Of a stretch of 64,000 bases of DNA, positions 15,285-23,100 are shown in pieces. How positions within the stretch are numbered: position 1 is the stretch's first letter; each line of letters begins with the position of its first letter. The notes under the pieces were generated by a model, which did not search any database, was not told the DNA's origin, and worked only from the letters and a program-made list of their open reading frames with translations. The translations under genes were made by a program, and so were the position numbers. The stretch comes from Actinobacillus sp. GY-402 (GTDB taxonomy: Bacteria; Pseudomonadota; Gammaproteobacteria; Enterobacterales; Pasteurellaceae). The stretch covers positions 1,860,001 through 1,924,000 of the forward strand of contig NZ_CP062137.1 in NCBI RefSeq assembly GCF_014843355.1, in the 5' to 3' direction.

Positions 15285-15908
15285 ATGACACATTTCAATA
15301 TTAAAACCTTCACAGGTTCACTTCAAAATCAACCAGTTCAACTAATTAATGCTCGTGATCTACACCAGATGTTACAGGTCGGACGTGATTTTTCTAACTG
15401 GATTAAATCAAGAATTGAAAGCTACAGCTTTGTTGAAAATGAAGATTTTACTTGCTCGCCAAATTTGGCGAGCGAGAAAAATAAAGGTTTAGCCAGCTTT
15501 TGGGGCGGTCAAAATAAAATTGACTATCACATCACCCTAGATATGGCAAAAGAACTCTGCATGCTTGAACGCTCTGAACTCGGGCAACAAGCACGCCGTT
15601 ATTTTATCCGTATGGAAAAAGAAGCCTTGCAAGCACGCCAAACTGCCCCAGCGTTGCCATCAGCCAATCACAATGCCGTACAGTTAAGCAAAGATCGCTA
15701 TATTGAACTGTTGGAAAACGAAAACCAACTACTACGCACCCAACCAAACCCACTACGCAAAAAAGCCCCAGTGCCGTTAAGCGCAGCGGAAAAACATCAA
15801 ATCTTACAACTTGCACAGCAAGGTCTGCAAACCATGGCAATCGCCAAACAAATCAACCGCTCAAAATCAGCCGTGCGTGCAGTTATTCGTGAAAATTTAA
15901 GCAAATAA
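15285..15908 (+). CDS. AntA/AntB-family antirepressor
   Basis: 207 aa. The AntA/AntB domain covers about 10-110 (INARDLHQMLQVGRDFSNWI ... YHITLDMAKELCMLE), with a C-terminal HTH (KHQILQLAQQGLQTMAIAKQ). In P1-type systems the antirepressor inactivates phage repressor and C4 RNA keeps it silent. Here it would offer an induction route for a Mu-like phage. The C4 RNA lies 42 bp upstream. Intact. Confidence 0.85.
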   Translation: MTHFNIKTFTGSLQNQPVQLINARDLHQMLQVGRDFSNWIKSRIESYSFVENEDFTCSPNLASEKNKGLASFWGGQNKIDYHITLDMAKELCMLERSELGQQARRYFIRMEKEALQARQTAPALPSANHNAVQLSKDRYIELLENENQLLRTQPNPLRKKAPVPLSAAEKHQILQLAQQGLQTMAIAKQINRSKSAVRAVIRENLSK

Positions 15909-15918
15909 GGGGGAAGTT

Positions 15919-16134
15919 ATGCGTATTGAATTTCAAGACTTGATTGCCAGTGCGGAAACCCTTGCCAATGGCTTATATGCGTTAGATAACTTGTTACAAC
16001 TGGCAGAAGAACAAGAAAATGCCGAGCCGGTGTCGGGGCTGGAAGCTTTAGTCCGAGTGTTTTGCATTGCCAGCCGACAACACAGCGAAGCGGTGCAATT
16101 TGTACTCGGATACACCGAGCGAGAAAACCGTTAA
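15919..16134 (+). CDS. 71-aa protein after the antirepressor
   Basis: Follows ant by 10 bp with SD GGGGGAAG. Helical, acidic, no recognised motif. Probably part of the C4-ant cassette and followed by that unit's terminator. Confidence 0.55.
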   Translation: MRIEFQDLIASAETLANGLYALDNLLQLAEEQENAEPVSGLEALVRVFCIASRQHSEAVQFVLGYTERENR

Positions 16135-16143
16135 ACACTTGTA

Positions 16144-16167
16144 ACCGCCAGAAATGGCGGTTTTTTG
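16144..16167 (+). terminator. Terminator of the early/ant transcript
   Basis: ACCGCCA-GAAA-TGGCGGT hairpin followed by TTTTTTG. Confidence 0.85.
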
Positions 16168-16242
16168 TTGCTTTGGTGTGTTTTTTTAAAAGTCAATAGC
16201 ACCAAACGAAAAAAATGAAAGAATTTTGTTGTGCGGGTTGTA

Positions 16243-16248
16243 TATAAT
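16243..16248 (+). promoter_or_regulatory. -10 box of the mor promoter
   Basis: TATAAT 27 bp before the mor ATG, with no good -35 at 17 bp. This would fit an activator-dependent promoter in the 140-bp gap that follows the terminator. Confidence 0.5.
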
Positions 16249-16274
16249 TTAGCCTGTTAAGGATAGGAGGGCTT

Positions 16275-16700
16275 ATGAGTAAGTTACAGGCTGATTTGTT
16301 TGCGGGCGACCACGCTGTGATTGGCGCCCTGTTTGACAATTTAGACAACATCCCGGAAGAAGAAATTGCCAATCAGTGGCCGGGCACGCTGGCGGATATG
16401 ATTGATGTCATCAAAACCGAATTAATCCGCCAAGGCGAAGATGAAGAAAAAGCCCGCTTGCAAGCGTCAAAAATTATTGGTATTTTGGCAAATTACATCG
16501 GCGGGCAGTCGATTTATCTGCCGACCGGCGACAGAATCAAAGTTGCCTTGCGCGATGCGCAGATTTACCAGGATTTTAAGGGCAATAATGTGCGCGAGTT
16601 GATCCGTAAATACAAATTATCGGAAACGCAAGTCTATGAGATTATCCGCACGCAACGCAGATTATTCCGCCGACGGAATCAACCGGATTTGCCGTTTTAA
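16275..16700 (+). CDS. mor: Mor/C-family transcription activator
   Basis: 141 aa with the Mor pattern: WPGTLADMIDVI, a central IYLPTGDR beta strand, and a C-terminal HTH (VRELIRKYKLSETQVYEIIR). In Mu, Mor switches on middle and C switches on late transcription; here only one such gene is seen, so it probably drives the late lysis, head and tail genes. Good SD AGGAGG. Confidence 0.88.
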   Translation: MSKLQADLFAGDHAVIGALFDNLDNIPEEEIANQWPGTLADMIDVIKTELIRQGEDEEKARLQASKIIGILANYIGGQSIYLPTGDRIKVALRDAQIYQDFKGNNVRELIRKYKLSETQVYEIIRTQRRLFRRRNQPDLPF

Positions 16701-16744
16701 ATGTCGGATAACCCGCAAACACAAGCCCCCGCAAGATTCATTTA

Positions 16745-16780
16745 AACTCCCTTTAAAGCAAATTTAAAGGGAGTTTTTTT
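16745..16780 (+). terminator. Terminator whose right arm carries the endolysin Shine-Dalgarno
   Basis: Perfect 13-bp stem (16745-16757 with 16763-16775), 5-nt loop GCAAA and a T run. The GTG start of the endolysin is the next base after the T run; its only SD, GGGAG at 16769-16773, lies inside the stem. Confidence 0.8.
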
Positions 16781-17290
16781 GTGGCTGAAAATCTAACATT
16801 TAAAGAGATGTTCGACCGTTTAATCGGGCACGAGGGCGGTTATGTCAACGATCCGCAAGACCCGGGCGGCGAAACCAACTGGGGCGTGACAAAACGCACG
16901 GCGCGGGCGAACGGCTATCAAGGCAGTATGCGCACTATGACGCGCGAAGACGCCTATCAAATCTATCACTCCGCTTTTTGGTTGCGCTACAAATGCGACA
17001 AAATGCCCAACGCAGTGGCGTTCCAATTTTTTGATGGTTGCGTAAATCACGGCTACGGCAACGCCGCTCGCTTATTACAAAAGGCGGTCGGCGTGGTGCA
17101 AGACGGCATTATCGGCGAGAAAACCCTCGCCGCCATCAACGCAAAATCCGTTAATGACGTATTGATGTTATTTAACGCTCACCGAATCAAATTTTACACG
17201 CAATTATCCAATTTTAATCGCTACGGCAAAGGCTGGGTGAATCGCTGTGCCGATAACCTGATTTATGCCGCGCAAGACAACGGAGAGTAA
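16781..17290 (+). CDS. GH108 N-acetylmuramidase endolysin
   Basis: 169 aa with GTG start. Glycoside hydrolase 108 domain with catalytic Glu in HEGGYVNDPQDPGGETNWGV and a C-terminal peptidoglycan-binding region (VVQDGIIGEKTLAAIN). Cuts peptidoglycan glycan strands for lysis. No signal peptide or clear signal-anchor, so export would rely on a holin. First gene of the lysis module. Confidence 0.9.
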   Translation: MAENLTFKEMFDRLIGHEGGYVNDPQDPGGETNWGVTKRTARANGYQGSMRTMTREDAYQIYHSAFWLRYKCDKMPNAVAFQFFDGCVNHGYGNAARLLQKAVGVVQDGIIGEKTLAAINAKSVNDVLMLFNAHRIKFYTQLSNFNRYGKGWVNRCADNLIYAAQDNGE

Positions 17291-17293
17291 CTC

Positions 17294-17524
17294 ATGCTTT
17301 TAGCAGCTTTTTTGGTCGGCATTTCGTGTGTTATTGGCGTTGTTATGGCTTTTTCAGAAGATGAAATTTGGTTTGTACCCTTTATTATTGCTTTGGTTGC
17401 GCTGACATTTTTGATTAGCGTGACAAGCAAAGCGCAGGATTGCGAGGATTTCGGGCGATTCAACAGCCTTAACAAAATTTATCAATGCGAAGTTATCGAG
17501 GTTAAATATGAGCAAACGCGTTAA
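17294..17524 (+). CDS. Small membrane protein, holin candidate
   Basis: 76 aa with two membrane helices (about 2-20 and 27-45) and a polar C-terminus. Starts 3 bp after the endolysin, SD GAGAG. The class II holin-like layout and place suggest a lysis role, unproven. Confidence 0.55.
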   Translation: MLLAAFLVGISCVIGVVMAFSEDEIWFVPFIIALVALTFLISVTSKAQDCEDFGRFNSLNKIYQCEVIEVKYEQTR

Positions 17525-17660
17525 AAACACCACTGTACCCAAATTACCAGACTATTACAAAGGCACAAGCCCAAAATTAAGCAAAAACGCTAAGCGCAAT
17601 AAACAGTTAAATCGCGGTATGACCGCCGCCACTGGTTTTTATCTTCGGGTGGCGCCATGA
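17508..17660 (+). CDS. 50-aa basic protein in the lysis module
   Basis: Overlaps both neighbours: ATG 17508 within the previous gene, and its stop overlaps the next ATG (ATGA). Very basic (KRVKNTTVPKLPDYYKG, KNAKRNKQLNRG). No family recognised; the tight overlaps argue it is translated. Confidence 0.5.
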   Translation: MSKRVKNTTVPKLPDYYKGTSPKLSKNAKRNKQLNRGMTAATGFYLRVAP

Positions 17661-17890
17661 AGTTAAAAGACTTAGTGAGCAACAGCGACGGGCGGTTATC
17701 AACCACCGGTACTATCCAGTTTTTGACCTTTTTGGGATTGTTGGGCGTATTAATCTACTCTACTTGGCTTGACCGCGCTTACGTACCTGAGCTGTACTCT
17801 ACGCTGGCGTTATTCGGCGGCGGTTTGGTGGTCACCAAAGGCGCGGTGACGGCGTATCAATCCCGCGGGAAGAATCCGGAGGAAGAATAA
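17657..17890 (+). CDS. DUF2644-like membrane protein, second holin candidate
   Basis: 77 aa, two membrane helices (TIQFLTFLGLLGVLIYSTWL and LYSTLALFGGGLVVTKG), charged ends. Resembles the DUF2644 proteins of Haemophilus Mu-like prophages by memory. Stop overlaps the spanin start. Confidence 0.65.
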   Translation: MKLKDLVSNSDGRLSTTGTIQFLTFLGLLGVLIYSTWLDRAYVPELYSTLALFGGGLVVTKGAVTAYQSRGKNPEEE

Positions 17891-18134
17891 TGAGCATTAT
17901 GCAGATTATTGTTACCGGGGTGGCGTTAACCCTTGCCGGATTAGGCTTCACCGTCTGGCGGCGCGGCAAGCTGGCGGACCGTTTGAAAACGGAGTTAGAC
18001 GCCGCCAAAGCCGAAAAATCAAGATTAGCGGAAGAGGTGCGGAATGCACAAATCACACCGAAGATTTTAACCGCACTTTGTCTGACGACAATATTGATGA
18101 GCGGTTGCAGTCAAAAGGCTACTACCGTGACTAA
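17890..18134 (+). pseudogene. DUF2681/Rz-like inner-membrane spanin, fused by frameshift to the embedded lipoprotein
   Basis: N-terminal anchor helix then a coiled coil (LKTELDAAKAEKSRLAEEV). As read, the frame runs on into a lipoprotein to 18255. Adding one A at the A3 run 18050-18052 instead gives NHTEDFNRTLSDDNIDERLQ and a stop at 18134, an 81-aa protein ending GYYRD as DUF2681 proteins do. So the current 121-aa ORF is a frameshift fusion. Confidence 0.7.
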
Positions 18135-18255
18135 CACGGGCTGTATGGCGTTTGGCAAAATCTACGTAAGCCGGCAAGACACAGCGGAAACCAAGCGCCA
18201 GGTATTAAACCATAACACCGTATATGAGCAGGTGTGCGAGCAGGATAAAAAATAA
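18044..18255 (+). pseudogene. Embedded Rz1-like outer-membrane spanin lipoprotein
   Basis: With one A added at 18050-18052, ATG 18044 opens MHKITPKILTALCLTTILMS followed by GC: a lipoprotein signal with lipobox MSGC, 70 aa. It starts inside the DUF2681 gene in another frame, the Rz/Rz1 arrangement in which inner and outer spanins fuse the envelopes at lysis. As read its start codon is out of frame. An uptake-signal complement lies at about 18070. Confidence 0.7.
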
Positions 18256-18525
18256 ATGGCATTATTTAAGTATTTGACCAAGGAAAAGGCCATCAAAAAA
18301 GGGTTTACCCATAAAGGCAAGCTGTTCGGCGTCCCAGTATTTATTGCGGATTTAGATTCTCCCGCCCCCGAAATTATCGCCGGCAACTTTGTACCCGAAT
18401 GGGTATTAGATATAGCAGAAGCCTTATATTTTACCGTTGAAGCCTACGTGGAAAGGGACAATCCGGAATACGAGCCAGGCTATAAAATCCTGGTCACAGA
18501 AGAGCTTAAACCGGACGGTGAATAA
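18256..18525 (+). CDS. Mu-like phage hypothetical protein
   Basis: 89 aa, starts at the base after the lipoprotein stop and overlaps the next ATG by one base. Contains VFIADLDSPAPEIIAGNFVPEW; no known function. Conserved place between lysis and zinc-finger genes in Haemophilus Mu-like prophages. Confidence 0.55.
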   Translation: MALFKYLTKEKAIKKGFTHKGKLFGVPVFIADLDSPAPEIIAGNFVPEWVLDIAEALYFTVEAYVERDNPEYEPGYKILVTEELKPDGE

Positions 18526-18754
18526 TGGTGGATTTTTATCGATAAGCTTGTGGAGCAAGAACAAATCTTAGAGCAAAAAGCTCGCTCCGCGCCCGGAAAG
18601 CACATTATCAGAAGACGAAATCGCCATCATTGCGCTAAAGGGGCGGGATTGCGTCGAGTGCGGCTTACCTATCCCGCCGCAACGTCTACGAGCCGTTCCG
18701 CTGGCGGTGCGTTGTATCAGTTGTCAACAGGATTTTGAGGACGGCAAATTATGA
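18525..18754 (+). pseudogene. TraR/DksA-type C4 zinc finger protein, two frameshifts
   Basis: ATG 18525 stops after six codons. Removing one T from 18533-18537 and one C from 18592-18594 yields a 75-aa protein with the TraR/DksA finger CVECG-LPIPPQRLRAVP-CISC. Such proteins bind RNA polymerase near the secondary channel. As read it cannot be made. Confidence 0.75.
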
Positions 18755-19055
18755 TGGACATTTTAGACGCAATCCGCCAGCACTGGGGCATTATTTTGAC
18801 GATTTCCGGGCTTATTGCTTCGGTGTTTTGGCTAAAAATGGACAGTCGCTATGCATCGGATATTGCTGATTTGTCCGAAAGATTGGGCAGCATTGAAGAT
18901 GAGGTCCGCCATTTGCCAAATGCTAAAGACGTCACCGACCTAAGAATCGCGCTCATCGAAATGAAAGGCGAAACCAAGGAACTGCGCGCCGAAACGAAGA
19001 TTTTTCCGCCATTTTAGTAAACCTACTCACTGAAAAGGAAGTTAACAAAGAATGA
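18751..19055 (+). pseudogene. DUF2730 coiled-coil membrane protein, frameshifted near its end
   Basis: Membrane helix (HWGIILTISGLIASVFWL) then coiled coil (LGSIEDEVRHLP). The frame as read stops at 19017. Adding one T to the T5 at 19001-19005 continues FSAILVNLLTEKEVNKE to TGA 19053-19055, which overlaps the next ATG (ATGA) as is usual here. Predicted 101 aa. Confidence 0.65.
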
Positions 19056-19357
19056 AAGATATTTTTTTACTAAAGATCAGCGCCTGGTTATGCTCCGCAC
19101 TCTTGCCGAAGACGGTTACGATGCAAATGAATCCATTTTTGTCGGACGTGCTCGAAATGTACAGCCATAATATCAGCCGGGATTTAGTGCGTAATCACAT
19201 GATTTGGCTCGAGGAGCAAGGACTCATTGAAGTTAATCGCCTGCCGGTGGGTAACGGCAAAGAATTGTTTGTCGGCGTGATTACACAGCGAGGTTTAGAC
19301 GTTGCTCGCGGCCGCGTCGTGGTTGATGGCGTTAAGCGCCCATCCCCGCAGTTTTAA
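19052..19357 (+). pseudogene. Mu-like phage protein with two compensating frameshifts
   Basis: The open frame is 101 aa, but residues about 6-30 (LLKISAWLCSALL...) look random. Adding a T to 19062-19068 and removing one from 19136-19140 replaces them with TKDQRLVMLRTLAEDGYDAN, which joins smoothly to LSDVLEMYSHNISRDLV. The repaired protein fits a small winged-helix-like family found before the terminase in Mu-like phages. The +1 and -1 cancel, so the C-terminal 70 residues are in frame. Confidence 0.7.
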
Positions 19358-19378
19358 CGACAACTAAAGGAGCGCTAA

Positions 19379-19951
19379 ATGGCCGATAAAACAACACGCG
19401 GACGCGCAAGCAAGGTGGATTTACTCCCGCCTAACATCAAGACCCAACTGGCGATGATGTTGCGGGATAAACAGTATTCGCAGACGGAAATCTTATCAGA
19501 AATCAACGATTTAATCCGCGATTGCGGCTTGCCGGAAGATATGCAATTAAGCAAAACCGGCCTAAACCGTTATGCCAGCCGAATGGAAGAAGTAGGCAGA
19601 AAAATTCGGCAATCCCGCGAAATCGCCGAAGTGTGGACGAAACAATTCGGCGAAGCGCCGGAATCGGACATCGGCAAACTGTTGATGGAAATGGTTAAGA
19701 ACATGGCGTTTGAAACCTCCCTCAATATGACGGAAGGAACCATGGCAAGCACCCCGGAAGTGCTGAAAGACATGGCAACCGTTATCCACCGAATCGAACA
19801 GGCACAATCCATCAGCGACGACCGCGAACGCAAAATCCGCAAAGAAGTGGCGCAACTTGCCGCTGAAACGGCGGAAAAGGCTGTGGCGCAAGCGGGATTA
19901 TCAAAAGATACTGTCGCAACCATTAAAGCACAGATTTTAGGGGTGGCATGA
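19379..19951 (+). CDS. DUF3486 protein, small terminase-like (Mu gp27)
   Basis: 190 aa: N-terminal HTH-like (SKVDLLPPNIKTQLAMMLRD ... QTEILSEINDL), long central helices and a C-terminal coiled coil. In Mu-like phages the gene before TerL supplies the DNA-recognition subunit. Strong SD AAAGGAG. Intact; overlaps terL by 4 bp. Confidence 0.85.
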   Translation: MADKTTRGRASKVDLLPPNIKTQLAMMLRDKQYSQTEILSEINDLIRDCGLPEDMQLSKTGLNRYASRMEEVGRKIRQSREIAEVWTKQFGEAPESDIGKLLMEMVKNMAFETSLNMTEGTMASTPEVLKDMATVIHRIEQAQSISDDRERKIRKEVAQLAAETAEKAVAQAGLSKDTVATIKAQILGVA

Positions 19952-21510
19952 TGAGACTGCCAGACTATATCCCTTTTGACCCTACCGAATTATTATTAGG
20001 CTACCAAGAACGCTGGATAGCGGACGATAGCCAGCTAAAGATCGCGGAAAAATCCCGCCGAACGGGTTTAACCTGGGCGGAAGCGGCGGATGATGTGTTA
20101 ATTGCCAGTCGCACCAAGTCAGACGGCGGGTCTGACATTTTTTATATCGGCTCAAACAAAGAGATGGCGCGCGAATTTATCGACGCCTGCGCGATGTGGG
20201 CGTCAAAATTTAATCAAGCCTGCGGCGAAATTCGCGAAGAAATGCTGGATGACGAAGACAAAGATATTTTGACTTTTGTCATTTATTTTTCATCCGGCTT
20301 TAAAATCAAAGCCTTGTCCAGTAACCCGAAAAATTTGCGCGGTATGCAGGGGGTCGTTTGTATCGACGAAGCCGCGTTTCACGAAAAATTGGCGGAAGTC
20401 CTGAAGGCGGCATTGGCGTTAACCATGTGGGGCGCAAAAGTGCGCCTTATCTCTACCCATAACGGCGTAGATAATCTATTTAACCAGTTGATCCAGGATA
20501 GCCGCGCGGGGCGAAAACGTTACTCCGTGCACACCATTACGCTTGATGACGCGTGCGCAGAGGGCTTGTATCAGCGTATTTGTCAAGTAAGCAAACAAGA
20601 ATGGACACCGGGAAAAGAAGAAGCCTGGAAAAAGGATTTATTACGGGATACCGCCAGCGAAGAAGACGCCCTGGAAGAATATTACTGCGTGCCGAAAAAA
20701 AGCTCCGGCGGTTATATCCCGCGCCCGCTAATTGACCGGGCGGCGGATGAAAGCAAGGTGATTTTGCGGTTTGAGTGCAACGATAAATTTGTAACCTACT
20801 CCGAGCAGGAACGCGAAGTTTTAACGCTGGAATGGCTGTTAAAAGAGGTTGCGCCGGCGCTTGAATCCCTGAACAAAGATTATCGCCATAGTTTCGGGGT
20901 GGACTTTGCCCGCACCGGCGACTTAAGCGTGTTTAGCGTGTGCGCCTGCCTGCCGAGTACGGCACGGCACATTGAAATCACCCTTGAAATCCGCAACTGT
21001 CCGTACGACCAGCAAAAACAAATCATGCTGTTTATTTTGCCTAAATTACCGCGATTCATCGGCGCGGCATTTGACGCAACGGGCAACGGCGGCTATTTGG
21101 CGGAAAGCGCCTTATTGCGCTACGGTGCGTCCATGATTGAGACGGTTATGCTCAACGATAAGTGGTACCGCGAATGGATGCCGAAATATAAGGCCCTGTA
21201 TGAGTCGGATTTAATTCGAATCCCGCAAGATGAAGAAACCATCTTAGACCAGGGGCATATTGTGGTGATCAATGGCGTGCCTAAAATCGACAAATCCCGT
21301 AGCCAGGGCAAAAGCGGCAAACGCCACGGAGACAGCGCGGTGGCGTATTGCATGGCGGTGCGGGCAAGCTATATGACAGGCGGCGAAATCGACTTCACCC
21401 CGCTCCCGGCGAAACACCGGGAAGGCGCCACCGGGCGCAGTTTTGATTATAGCAACAGTGAAATGGACGACTTAACCGCCGCGTTTGGCTCGGATTGGGA
21501 CGATGTATAA
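19948..21510 (+). CDS. Large terminase subunit (Mu gp28 family)
   Basis: 520 aa. Walker A-like EKSRRTGLTWAEA (about 36), Walker B GVVCIDEAAF (about 135), and the C-terminal RNase H-like nuclease with Asp in SFGVDFARTGD (about 320) and FDATGNGG (about 378). Packages phage DNA into heads by cutting in host flanks. Intact. Confidence 0.93.
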   Translation: MMRLPDYIPFDPTELLLGYQERWIADDSQLKIAEKSRRTGLTWAEAADDVLIASRTKSDGGSDIFYIGSNKEMAREFIDACAMWASKFNQACGEIREEMLDDEDKDILTFVIYFSSGFKIKALSSNPKNLRGMQGVVCIDEAAFHEKLAEVLKAALALTMWGAKVRLISTHNGVDNLFNQLIQDSRAGRKRYSVHTITLDDACAEGLYQRICQVSKQEWTPGKEEAWKKDLLRDTASEEDALEEYYCVPKKSSGGYIPRPLIDRAADESKVILRFECNDKFVTYSEQEREVLTLEWLLKEVAPALESLNKDYRHSFGVDFARTGDLSVFSVCACLPSTARHIEITLEIRNCPYDQQKQIMLFILPKLPRFIGAAFDATGNGGYLAESALLRYGASMIETVMLNDKWYREWMPKYKALYESDLIRIPQDEETILDQGHIVVINGVPKIDKSRSQGKSGKRHGDSAVAYCMAVRASYMTGGEIDFTPLPAKHREGATGRSFDYSNSEMDDLTAAFGSDWDDV

Positions 21511-21513
21511 GGA

Positions 21514-23100
21514 TTGTTTATGCAAAGCAAGATTTTAGATATTTACGGCAACCCGTTCATGTTCGATGACGACATGCAAACGGAGAATAACAGTCAACTG
21601 GGCTATTTGCGCCATCATTACAGTGAGCACCCGGCCAGCGGATTAACGCCGGCCAAAGCCGCCGCCTTATTGCGTGCCGCCGAACAAGGCGACCTTATCG
21701 GGCAGTGCGAGCTGGCAGAAGACATGGAAGAAAAGGACGCGCATTTGCAATCCGAGCTGGGCAAGCGCCGCGCCGCCATTTTAACGGTTGACTGGCAGAT
21801 TACCCCGCCGGCAAACGCCAGCGCCGCCGAGCAACGCGACGCGCAAATGCTGGAAGAAATCCTGCGTGATGCGGTCTGGTTGGACGATTGTATTTTTGAC
21901 GCAACCGACGCCATCTTAAAGGGATTTAGCTGCCAGGAAATTCAGTGGGAACCGAATCTTGTCGACGGATTAAAACTTATCCGCGCCATAAACTGGCGCG
22001 ATCCGGCGTGGTTTATGACGCCGCAGGATGACCGCAATCAGCTGCGCCTGCGCGACGGTAGCGCAGACGGCTTGGAGCTCGCGAAATTTGGCTGGATTGT
22101 GCACGTCGCCAAAGCCAAAACGGGCTATCTCTCGCGCATCGGCTTAGTGCGCACCCTGGTCTGGGCCTTTTTGTATCGTAATTATTCCGCGCGCGATTTT
22201 GCCGAGTTTTTGGAGATTTACGGCTTACCTTTGCGACTGGGTAAATACCCCGAAGGGGCAACCGCCAACGAGAAAAACACGCTGCTGCGGGCCGTGATGA
22301 GTATCGGTCACAACGCCGGCGGCATTATTCCGCGCGGAATGGAAATCGAATTTGACAAAGCCGCCGAAGGCAGCGCCAACGAATTTATGGCGATGATTGA
22401 CTGGGCCGAGAAATCCATGTCAAAAGCCATTTTGGGCGGTACGCTCACAACGCAATCCGACGGCAAAACCTCAACCAATGCGCTGGGTAACGTCCACAAC
22501 GAGGTGCGCCATGAGCTGCGCGACGCCGATTTGAGACGGTTGCAGGCAACGCTCACCCGGGATTTGGTCTACCCGCTTTACGCTCTCAACTGCAAATCCT
22601 TTAACGACGCGCGCCGGATTCCGCGGTTTTGAGTTTGATACATCCGAAAGTGAGGGACATCAACAGCTCTCGGCGAGGGGTTAAGCAAGCTCGTTGATAT
22701 TGGCTTTAAAATCCCGGCGCAATGGGCGCACGACAAAATGCAAATTCCGGTGGCTGCCGAAGGCGAAGAGATCTTACGTCGCGCCAGCCAGCAGGCCGCG
22801 CCGGTTGAACCCGATAAAAGTGCGGTATTAAGCGCCGGCGTCCCGCTGAAAATCCACGCTATCCACCGCGACCCGGATGATTTGCTGGACGAGTTGGAGC
22901 CGACGGCCGAAGAATATGCCGCCGTAATTGATCCGCTATTAAAACCTATCGTTGACGCGCTGCGCACCGGCGGCTATGACTACGCCCAGGCGCGTATCGC
23001 AGAATTGTATCAGGATTTGGACGATGACGCGCTGGAGCAAATGCTCACCCGCGCTATCTTTGTCGCCGACTTAATAGGACGCCTCAATGCCAGCCGATAA
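21514..23100 (+). pseudogene. Portal protein (DUF935, Mu gp29) with three frameshifts
   Basis: The first 372 codons are a clean DUF935 portal (MEEKDAHLQSELGKRRAAIL, GWIVHVAKAKTGYLSRIGLV). The frame then breaks. Removing one T at 22627-22630, one G at 22654-22656 and one A at 22662-22663 gives FEFDTSESEDITALGEGLSK and continues to TAA 23100, 527 aa in all. An internal open frame at 22738-23100 is its C-terminus. The portal is the ring through which DNA enters the head. Confidence 0.85.

Noticed and set aside
22738..23100. Separate 120-aa gene after the portal
   Set aside because: The sequence upstream in repaired frame joins the portal, and residues match the portal C-terminus.
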